DNA of 5,706 bases, from NCBI GenBank assembly GCA_031413415.1, contig JANOET010000270.1:1-5706 (forward strand), read 5' to 3'. This DNA comes from UBA668 sp031413415. Its GTDB lineage: Bacteria; Actinomycetota; Acidimicrobiia; Acidimicrobiales; Ilumatobacteraceae. A model generated the notes under the pieces. The model was not told the origin of the DNA. It did no database searches and saw only the letters and a list, made by a program, of their open reading frames with translations. How positions within the stretch are numbered: position 1 is the stretch's first letter; each line of letters starts with the position of its first letter. The position numbers and the translations under genes are program-made. Below are positions 1-3,948 of the stretch, in pieces.

Positions 1-80
1 CCGAGGGATCGCCTGCCGAGGTCCGTGCGAATCCGGCCGTCGTCGCCGCGTATCTCGGGGAGTCGACCGATGTTGCTTGA
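1..80 (+). CDS. livG: LivG-like ABC transporter ATP-binding protein, C-terminal end (partial)
   Basis: Only the last 25 residues are inside the window. They are read in the frame that starts at base 3 and stops at TGA 78-80. The tail contains NPAVVAAYLGE, the conserved C-terminal ending of the LivG/LivF class of ATPases, which energise branched-chain amino acid or amide uptake by the HAAT family of ABC transporters on the cytoplasmic face of the membrane. It directly precedes and overlaps a complete LivF, and livG-livF is the usual gene order, so I call it LivG. The catalytic motifs (Walker A and B, signature) lie upstream of the window and cannot be checked. The alternative is another ATPase of the same subfamily. 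Confidence 0.72.
   Translation, partial: EGSPAEVRANPAVVAAYLGESTDVA
57..62 (+). promoter_or_regulatory. Ribosome binding site of livF
   Basis: The purine-rich GGGGAG lies 7 nt before the ATG at 70. It is inside the livG coding sequence. It supports the ATG at 70 as the start and rejects the longer in-frame reading from 25, whose extra 15 residues are only the livG tail read out of frame. Confidence 0.6.
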
Positions 81-786
81 GGTCAAGAACCTGGAGGTCT
101 TCTACGGCCGCATCCAGGCCATCAAGGGGATCAGCTTCTTCGTCGAGGACGGCGAGATCGTCACGCTCATCGGCGCGAACGGCGCCGGCAAGAGCACCAC
201 GCTGAAGACCGTCAGCGGCGTGCGCCCGGTCACGAACGGCTCGATCGTCTTCGACGGCCAGGACATCACCCGCATGCCGGCGCACAAGCGCACCGAACTC
301 GGCATCTGCCAGGCACCGGAAGGTCGCGGCATCTTTCCCGGCATGACCGTGCTCGAAAACCTCGACATGGGGTGCTGGACACGCACCGACAAGCGCTCGT
401 CGCCCGAACGTGCCGCCGACCTCGAGCGCGTGTTCGAGTTGTTCCCGCGCCTCGCCGAACGCAAGGACCAGGCCGGGGGCTCGATGTCGGGCGGCGAACA
501 GCAGATGCTCACCATCGGCCGCGCGCTGATGAGCCGCCCGCGTCTGCTGCTGCTCGACGAGCCGTCGATGGGTCTCGCCCCGATGCTCATCAAGCAGATC
601 TTCGACATCATCACCGAGATCAACAAGCAGGGCACCACCGTGTTGCTGGTCGAGCAGAACGCCGCACAGGCACTGCGTCGCGCTCACCGCGCGTACGTGC
701 TCGAGACCGGTCGAGTCGTGAAGACCGACGAGGCCCACAAGTTGCTCGACGATCCTGCCGTGCAGGCGGCCTACCTCGGCGGCTGA
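70..786 (+). CDS. livF: Branched-chain amino acid/amide ABC transporter ATP-binding protein LivF
   Basis: Complete 238-residue ATPase of the HAAT (LivFGHMK-type) uptake family. It hydrolyses ATP on the cytoplasmic side, as partner of LivG, to drive import of branched-chain amino acids, amides or related small compounds. In order along the protein are Walker A GANGAGKST (35-43), the Q-loop Gln81 in CQAPEGR, the ABC signature SGGEQQ (140-145) and Walker B LLLLDEP (159-165) with catalytic Glu164. The H-loop position is Gln196 in VEQN, which replaces the usual His and is characteristic of LivF rather than LivG. The length is normal for LivF. The ATG at 70 has a GGGGAG site 7 nt upstream and overlaps the livG stop by 11 nt, which suggests translational coupling. 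Substrate cannot be deduced, because the binding protein and permease genes are outside the window. The C-terminus (DPAVQAAYLGG) parallels that of LivG. Confidence 0.95.
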   Translation: MLLEVKNLEVFYGRIQAIKGISFFVEDGEIVTLIGANGAGKSTTLKTVSGVRPVTNGSIVFDGQDITRMPAHKRTELGICQAPEGRGIFPGMTVLENLDMGCWTRTDKRSSPERAADLERVFELFPRLAERKDQAGGSMSGGEQQMLTIGRALMSRPRLLLLDEPSMGLAPMLIKQIFDIITEINKQGTTVLLVEQNAAQALRRAHRAYVLETGRVVKTDEAHKLLDDPAVQAAYLGG

Positions 787-801
787 GCACGGGCTCCACA
801 T

Positions 802-944
802 TTCCTCGCCGCAGGCTCGCCACCTCGGCGGTGCTGTGCGCTGCGGTGTTGTTCGGCACCACGGGAACCGTGTTGATGAACGCTCCCGGCGACGCGTGGT
901 CCACGAGGGCCCAGCGCGAGGCCACGGCTACGGTCGTGGCGTGA
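802..944 (+). pseudogene. Possible remnant of an EamA/DMT-family transporter (N-terminal piece)
   Basis: In the frame ending at TGA 942-944, the 154-bp gap after livF reads as a hydrophobic stretch, SAVLCAAVLFGTTGTVLMNA, followed by a polar tail. The AAVLFGTTGTV segment resembles the first membrane helix of EamA/DMT drug-metabolite transporters, which often read 'LFGTTGTAQA' here. Such proteins have about 300 residues and ten helices; only one helix is present. There is no convincing start codon or ribosome binding site; GTG 831 is the first possible start. The reading frame ends in a 4-nt GTGA overlap with the downstream start codon, as if an intact gene once preceded it in an operon and lost its middle. 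The homology rests on recognition of a short motif only. The frame could also be a chance reading in GC-rich DNA or a short membrane peptide. Confidence 0.35.
929..934 (+). promoter_or_regulatory. -10 promoter element for a leaderless histidine phosphatase mRNA
   Basis: TACGGT fits the TANNNT consensus of the actinobacterial housekeeping sigma factor. Exactly 6 nt separate it from the GTG at 941, which places the expected transcription start at or next to the start codon. No convincing -35 (TTGAC-like) box is seen at the usual distance. The same spacing is found in front of the flavin enzyme gene and ctaA. It supports independent transcription of this gene. Confidence 0.5.
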
Positions 945-1621
945 CGCAGCTCGACAGCACCCAGGCCGTCCCTCAACCCACGCTCCGCGCACCCGAGCCG
1001 CACGAGTGCGAGGTGTTGCTCATCCGCCACGGCCGCTCGGCCGACGTCGTGCCCGGCTCGGCGGAGTCGTCCGATCCGCCGCTGCACCCGCAGGGTGAAC
1101 TGCAGGCCGAGCGCCTCGCGGTTCGACTCGCGGGCAAGACCATCCACGCCGTGTGCAGCTCGCATCTGGCGCGCGCCCGTCAGACGGCCGAGCCGCTCGC
1201 CCGAGCGCGCGGCCTCACGGTGGAGGTCCACGCCGATCTCGAGGAGGTCCGCCTGGGTGACTGGGGCAACGGCGAGTTCCGCCGCAGGGCGTTCGTGCGC
1301 GACCCCGAGTGGGTGGCGTGGAGTCGCACCGGCCGCTGGGACGGCATCCCCGGCGGCGAGGGCGACGACGCCCTACGCAGCCGTGTCGCCGGGGTGGTCG
1401 ACCGCCTCGCCGAGCAGCACCAGGGGCAGACCATCGCCGTCGTGGCGCACGGCGGCTCGATCAACGCCTACGTCGCGCATCTGCTCGGCACCCACCGGTC
1501 GCTGCTGTTCACCATCGAGAACACGAGCATCACCGCAGTTCGGGTGAGCGCCGACGGGCCGACCATCGTCGGCGTCAACGACTGCCGCCACCTGTACGAC
1601 CCGGTACTGGGCCAGACCTGA
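941..1621 (+). CDS. Histidine phosphatase family protein (phosphoglycerate-mutase-like)
   Basis: A 226-residue member of the histidine phosphatase (PGAM/acid phosphatase) superfamily, cytosolic with no signal peptide. These enzymes remove or transfer phosphate through a phosphohistidine intermediate. The nucleophile is His30 in LLIRHGRSA (phosphate-pocket Arg29). The second phosphate-binding Arg is Arg78 in SSHLARARQTA, the probable acid is Glu102 in DLEEVRLGDW, and the second catalytic His is His170 in VAHGGSINAY. All expected catalytic residues are therefore present. The family covers cofactor-dependent mutases, sugar- and nucleoside-phosphate phosphatases and cobalamin-pathway CobC; length and sequence do not decide the substrate. 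I chose GTG 941 because a -10 element lies 6 nt upstream; the longer in-frame reading from 836 adds a 35-residue Arg/His-rich extension without family character. There is no Shine-Dalgarno site. The stop lies 20 bp before the next gene. Confidence 0.88.
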   Translation: MTQLDSTQAVPQPTLRAPEPHECEVLLIRHGRSADVVPGSAESSDPPLHPQGELQAERLAVRLAGKTIHAVCSSHLARARQTAEPLARARGLTVEVHADLEEVRLGDWGNGEFRRRAFVRDPEWVAWSRTGRWDGIPGGEGDDALRSRVAGVVDRLAEQHQGQTIAVVAHGGSINAYVAHLLGTHRSLLFTIENTSITAVRVSADGPTIVGVNDCRHLYDPVLGQT

Positions 1622-1629
1622 CCACCGGG

Positions 1630-1635
1630 TACGTT
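1630..1635 (+). promoter_or_regulatory. -10 promoter element for a leaderless flavin oxidoreductase mRNA
   Basis: TACGTT, preceded by GG, lies 6 nt before the ATG at 1642, in the 20-bp gap after the phosphatase stop codon. No Shine-Dalgarno sequence is present between it and the start. A clear -35 box is not visible. It is the same architecture as at 929-934. Confidence 0.5.
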
Positions 1636-1641
1636 CGCCGC

Positions 1642-2586
1642 ATGAGCGAGCGCCCCGAACCCGTCCGAACCCGCGTCTCCGAGATGCTCGGCGTCGACTA
1701 CCCCATCGTCCAGGCACCGATGGGCTGGATCGCACGTAGCCAACTCGCCTCCGCGGTGAGCAACTGCGGCGGGTTGGGCATCATCGAGACGTCCAGCGGC
1801 GAACTCGACAACGTGCGCGACGAGATCCTGAAGATGCGCGACCTCACCGACAAGCCGTTCGGCGTCAACATCGCCCAGGCGTTCGTGCGCGACCCGAAGA
1901 TCGTCGACTTCGTGGTCGACCAGAACGTCAAGTTCGTCACCACCTCGGCCGGCGACCCCACCAAGTACACCGCCCAGCTGAAGGCGGCCGGGCTCACCGT
2001 TTTCCACGTCGTTCCCACCCTCGCCGCGGCGCTGAAGGCGGTTGCGGCGGGCGTCGACGGCCTGGTCGTCGAAGGCGGCGAGGGCGGCGGCTTCAAGAAC
2101 CCCCGCGACGTGTCCACGATGGTGCTGTTGCCGCTCGTCGCGAGCAAGGTCGACGTGCCGATCATCGCCGCTGGCGGCATCACCGACGGGCCGAGCATGG
2201 CCGCGGCGTTCGCACTCGGCGCCGAAGGCGTGCAGATGGGTACCCGCATGGTCAGTGCTGCCGAGTCGCCCGTGCACGACAACTGGAAGCAGGCCATCGT
2301 CGGTGCCGCCGAGACCGACACCGTGTTCCTCAACCGATTCAGCCGTCCGGCGCTGCGGGCACTGCGCACCGAGCGCACCACTCAGCTCGAGCACGAGGAC
2401 CACGTCGATCTCGGCGTGTTCGCAAGGGCGCTCGACCTGTACTTCGGGGGCGACATGGAGGCCGCGATCGCGCTCACCGGCCAGGTGGCGGGACGCATCG
2501 AGTCGGTCGAACCGGTCGAGTCGATCATCCACGACACCGTGCTCGGCTTCCGCCGGTGCCTGCAGTCGCTCGCCCAGCACGTCTGA
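1642..2586 (+). CDS. NAD(P)H-dependent flavin oxidoreductase, nitronate monooxygenase/FabK-like (2-nitropropane dioxygenase family)
   Basis: A 314-residue FMN-binding TIM-barrel protein of the family that includes nitronate monooxygenases, enoyl-ACP reductase II (FabK) and NADH:quinone reductases. The N-terminal substrate/FMN segment is PIVQAPMGWIA (21-31). The flavin-binding strand KPFGVNIAQ follows. The phosphate-binding segments are IIAAGGITDG (174-183) and GVQMGTRMV (196-204), followed by the AAESPVHDNWKQAI segment typical of the family. The key loop reads VEGGEGGGFKNP (143-154). In classical nitronate monooxygenases and FabK the residue after the GG is the catalytic His; here it is Phe151. 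True nitronate oxidation is therefore doubtful, and a reductase or other flavin-dependent reaction is more likely. Length is normal and no signal peptide is present. The start at ATG 1642 is supported by the -10 element 6 nt upstream. The longer in-frame reading from 1309 runs through the phosphatase gene and is artefactual. Confidence 0.88.
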   Translation: MSERPEPVRTRVSEMLGVDYPIVQAPMGWIARSQLASAVSNCGGLGIIETSSGELDNVRDEILKMRDLTDKPFGVNIAQAFVRDPKIVDFVVDQNVKFVTTSAGDPTKYTAQLKAAGLTVFHVVPTLAAALKAVAAGVDGLVVEGGEGGGFKNPRDVSTMVLLPLVASKVDVPIIAAGGITDGPSMAAAFALGAEGVQMGTRMVSAAESPVHDNWKQAIVGAAETDTVFLNRFSRPALRALRTERTTQLEHEDHVDLGVFARALDLYFGGDMEAAIALTGQVAGRIESVEPVESIIHDTVLGFRRCLQSLAQHV

Positions 2587-2616
2587 AAAGTTCACCTGAC
2601 GGTCACCGCATTGCCA

Positions 2617-2637
2617 CGCATCGCGCGAAGCGATGCG
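2617..2637. repeat. Perfect 8-bp inverted repeat (hairpin or operator)
   Basis: The arms CGCATCGC (2617-2624) and GCGATGCG (2630-2637) flank the 5-nt loop GCGAA. The structure lies 30 nt after the flavin enzyme stop codon and ends 1 nt before a TACCAT -10 element. It could end the upstream transcript, although no T-run follows, so it is not a classical intrinsic terminator. Alternatively it could be a dimeric repressor or activator site overlapping the -10/-35 spacer of the small membrane protein gene. The position favours a regulatory role, but neither is proven. Confidence 0.5.
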
Positions 2638-2638
2638 C

Positions 2639-2644
2639 TACCAT
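2639..2644 (+). promoter_or_regulatory. Candidate -10 element for the small membrane protein gene
   Basis: TACCAT fits TANNNT and lies in the 111-bp gap between the flavin enzyme and the small gene. A start about 7 nt downstream would give a 5' leader of about 47 nt that contains the ribosome binding site at 2686. TTGCCA at 2611-2616 resembles a -35 box, but its 22-nt spacing is too long, so the -35 assignment is open. Confidence 0.35.
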
Positions 2645-2685
2645 CATCGTCATCGGGTGGAGACCGTGGGGTGTTGACGTACCCC

Positions 2686-2690
2686 GGAGG
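2686..2690 (+). promoter_or_regulatory. Ribosome binding site of the small membrane protein gene
   Basis: GGAGG, a strong Shine-Dalgarno core, lies 7 nt before ATG 2698 and fixes that start. The in-frame TTG 2611 would begin at the edge of the inverted repeat and is rejected. A weak 5-bp hairpin (GGGGT 2668-2672 with ACCCC 2681-2685) abuts the site. Confidence 0.7.
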
Positions 2691-2697
2691 TTCCCCA

Positions 2698-2922
2698 ATG
2701 GCAGCAATGCTCGAGCAATTCAAAGCCCTCGCCCGCATCGCGCTCTATCTGCTCGTGGCGTTCCTGCTGATCCAGCTGTGGCAGGACCCAGGGGGAGCCG
2801 CCCAGGCGACCATGGACTTCGTCAGCGGCGTCGGCCACTTCTTCGCGTCGCTCTTCGACAAGATCGGCGAGTTCGTCAGTGGCCTCGGCAAGGACACGCC
2901 GACCGACAACCCGGCCCCCTGA
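2698..2922 (+). CDS. Small single-pass membrane protein of unknown function (74 aa)
   Basis: I do not recognise a named family. After a short N-terminal helix with acidic and basic residues (MLEQFKALAR), one hydrophobic segment, about residues 10-28 (LARIALYLLVAFLLIQLW), is long enough to cross the membrane. A linker, QDPGGAAQAT, leads into a Gly/Phe-rich, probably amphipathic segment, MDFVSGVGHFFASLFDKIGEFVSG, which is spread over about residues 38-63 and recurs as 'F-V-S-G-(V/L)-G' at both ends. The tail is polar and proline-rich (TPTDNPAP). There is no lipobox and no signal peptidase site that I would trust. The strong ribosome binding site and upstream -10 element argue that it is a real gene. 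It has its own promoter region and faces ctaA convergently with only 6 bp between the stop codons. A role as an envelope or membrane-complex accessory protein is possible but is a guess. Confidence 0.75.
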   Translation: MAAMLEQFKALARIALYLLVAFLLIQLWQDPGGAAQATMDFVSGVGHFFASLFDKIGEFVSGLGKDTPTDNPAP

Positions 2923-2933
2923 CGAACGTCAGG
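2918..2933. terminator. 16-bp palindrome spanning both convergent stop codons; possible bidirectional terminator
   Basis: CCTGACGAACGTCAGG has 7-bp complementary arms (2918-2924 and 2927-2933) around AA. As RNA it would fold as a 6-bp stem with a GAAC loop in either direction. It contains the TGA of the small membrane gene (2920-2922) and the TGA of ctaA on the other strand (2929-2931). No T-run follows on either strand, so a classical intrinsic terminator is not shown. It is, however, the only candidate structure between the two convergent genes. Confidence 0.35.
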
Positions 2934-3885
2934 ATCGCGTCGCGTGGACGACGAGGTCGTCGGCCGAGACGTTCACGCGTGACGTGCTGCTCCACAACCA
3001 TGCGGTGATGGCCATGAGCGTGGTGGCGCCAGCGACGTGCACGACCACCATTCCGGCCGGCAGACCGGAGGCGTACTGGACGTAACCGACTGTGCCCTGT
3101 ACTCCTGCTGCGATGACCCACGCCGTGAGCGGCGCATCGAGCACCTGGCGGTCGTGGCGCAGCTTGCGCAGCGTCCAGAACACGCTCAGGGCAATCGCCA
3201 CGGTGACCCACACGATCGCCGCATGAACCCGGCTCACCCATTGCAGCGCGTGGCCGTTGATGTCGGTCGCAGTGCCGAAGAAGCGGCGCGCCTCCTCGTC
3301 GCCGGCATGCGGCCCGGTGCCGGTGACGATGGTGCCGGCGAGGACGGACAACCAGGTCCACGCCACGAGCCAGCCCACCCGGCGACGCACCCGGGGGACG
3401 ACCGCCAGGGCGCGCTCACCTCGATCGGGTTCGCCGGATCGCACGAGCATGACGACCGCGGCCCACACCAGGACCATCGACAGCAGGAAGTGCAGCAGCA
3501 CCGTGGCCGGGTGGAGGTCTGCCCACACCACGATGGCCCCGACGATTCCCTGCGCCGGCACCCCGCCGAGCAGGACGAAGCCGAGGATCAGCAGGTCGCG
3601 GCGGCGCGGGCGCCGATACCAGCCTGCGGCAGCGGCGAGCGCCACGGCGAGCGAGACGAGGAACGTGAACAGCCGGTTGATCTGTTCGATCGCCGCGTGC
3701 TTGTTCGACAGATCGACGAGCTTGTCGTTGTTGCAGTTCGGCCAGTCGTCGCAGCCGAGGCCTGAACCGGTGAGTCGGACCGAGGCCCCGCTGACACAGA
3801 TGATCATCAGCGCCGCAAGCGCAAAGGAACAGATGCTGCGGAACTCCTTCGGGGTGAAACCTTCCGACCGGATTCGACGCAACAT
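2929..3885 (-). CDS. ctaA: Heme A synthase (COX15/CtaA family)
   Basis: A 318-residue polytopic membrane enzyme that oxidises the C8 methyl of heme O to the formyl group of heme A, needed for aa3-type cytochrome c oxidase. About eight membrane segments can be read (roughly 17-37, 70-90, 97-120, 127-148, 170-190, 213-238, 252-271, 274-297). They form two similar four-helix halves joined by a basic loop at 149-169. The signature loop is VRLTGSGLGCDDWPNC (36-51), with Cys45 and Cys51 as the probable redox pair. HAAIEQINR (63-71) keeps the conserved Glu67, but Asn70 stands where Bacillus-type enzymes have His. I recall 'EFGNR' at this place in actinobacterial enzymes. His132 in LHPATVLLHFLLS, His221 in SRVHAAIVW and His283 in VVVHVAGA are probable heme ligands. 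VTGTGPHAGD (187-196) is the second-half counterpart loop. Length is typical. The start at ATG 3885 is supported by a -10 element 6 nt upstream. Confidence 0.93.
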   Translation of the reverse strand: MLRRIRSEGFTPKEFRSICSFALAALMIICVSGASVRLTGSGLGCDDWPNCNNDKLVDLSNKHAAIEQINRLFTFLVSLAVALAAAAGWYRRPRRRDLLILGFVLLGGVPAQGIVGAIVVWADLHPATVLLHFLLSMVLVWAAVVMLVRSGEPDRGERALAVVPRVRRRVGWLVAWTWLSVLAGTIVTGTGPHAGDEEARRFFGTATDINGHALQWVSRVHAAIVWVTVAIALSVFWTLRKLRHDRQVLDAPLTAWVIAAGVQGTVGYVQYASGLPAGMVVVHVAGATTLMAITAWLWSSTSRVNVSADDLVVHATRS

Positions 3886-3891
3886 GCCGTC

Positions 3892-3897
3892 AGGCTA
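3892..3897 (-). promoter_or_regulatory. -10 promoter element for a leaderless ctaA mRNA
   Basis: On the minus strand the sequence reads TAGCCT, then 6 nt (GACGGC), then the ctaA ATG (3885-3883). This is the same TANNNT-6-start arrangement as for the phosphatase and the flavin enzyme. No -35 box is recognised. Confidence 0.5.
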
Positions 3898-3935
3898 CGG
3901 GAACGCCGGGTGACGGAGCCAGCCGCGACGATGAC

Positions 3936-3941
3936 TACGGT
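3936..3941 (+). promoter_or_regulatory. -10 promoter element for the AttH-like gene, deciding its start
   Basis: TACGGT lies 7 nt before an in-frame GTG at 3949. It is identical to the hexamer in front of the phosphatase gene. It argues for a leaderless start at 3949 rather than at GTG 3910 or ATG 3931, which lie upstream of this -10 and would not be on the transcript. With the ctaA -10 at 3892-3897 it forms a compact divergent promoter region of about 60 bp. Confidence 0.45.
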
Positions 3942-3948
3942 GCGCAGC

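Noticed and set aside
25..69. N-terminal extension of LivF from an earlier start
   Set aside because: It is the LivG C-terminal coding sequence read in another frame, is Arg/Ser/Pro-rich and has no family similarity. ATG 70 has a good ribosome binding site.
785..803. Terminator after livF: GAGC-ACGG-GCTC followed by CACATTT
   Set aside because: The stem has only 4 bp and the T-run is three bases. It is too weak to call.
836..940. N-terminal extension of the histidine phosphatase from ATG 836
   Set aside because: The extra 35 residues are rich in Arg, His and Gly without family character. The leaderless -10 at 929 would lie inside the coding region.
1309..1641. Fusion of the flavin oxidoreductase with an upstream 111-residue domain
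   Set aside because: The in-frame extension runs antisense-like through the phosphatase gene in a shifted frame and is Arg/His/Pro-rich, typical of a shadow frame in GC-rich DNA. ATG 1642 has its own promoter element.
1468..2595. Long open frame on the minus strand opposite the flavin oxidoreductase
   Set aside because: It mirrors the GC-rich third positions of the real gene, gives a low-complexity Arg/Asp/Gly/His composition and shows no domain. It is a shadow.
2674..2679. TTGACG as a -35 box
   Set aside because: No -10 hexamer is found 16-18 nt downstream; that position falls on the start codon of the small gene.
2611..2697. Longer form of the small membrane protein from TTG 2611
   Set aside because: It would span the inverted repeat and the -10 element. 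GGAGG at 2686 fits ATG 2698.
3037..3765. Open frame on the plus strand opposite ctaA
   Set aside because: It is His/Arg/Glu/Asp-rich with no hydrophobic core, and it lies opposite clear membrane-protein coding sequence. It is a shadow frame.
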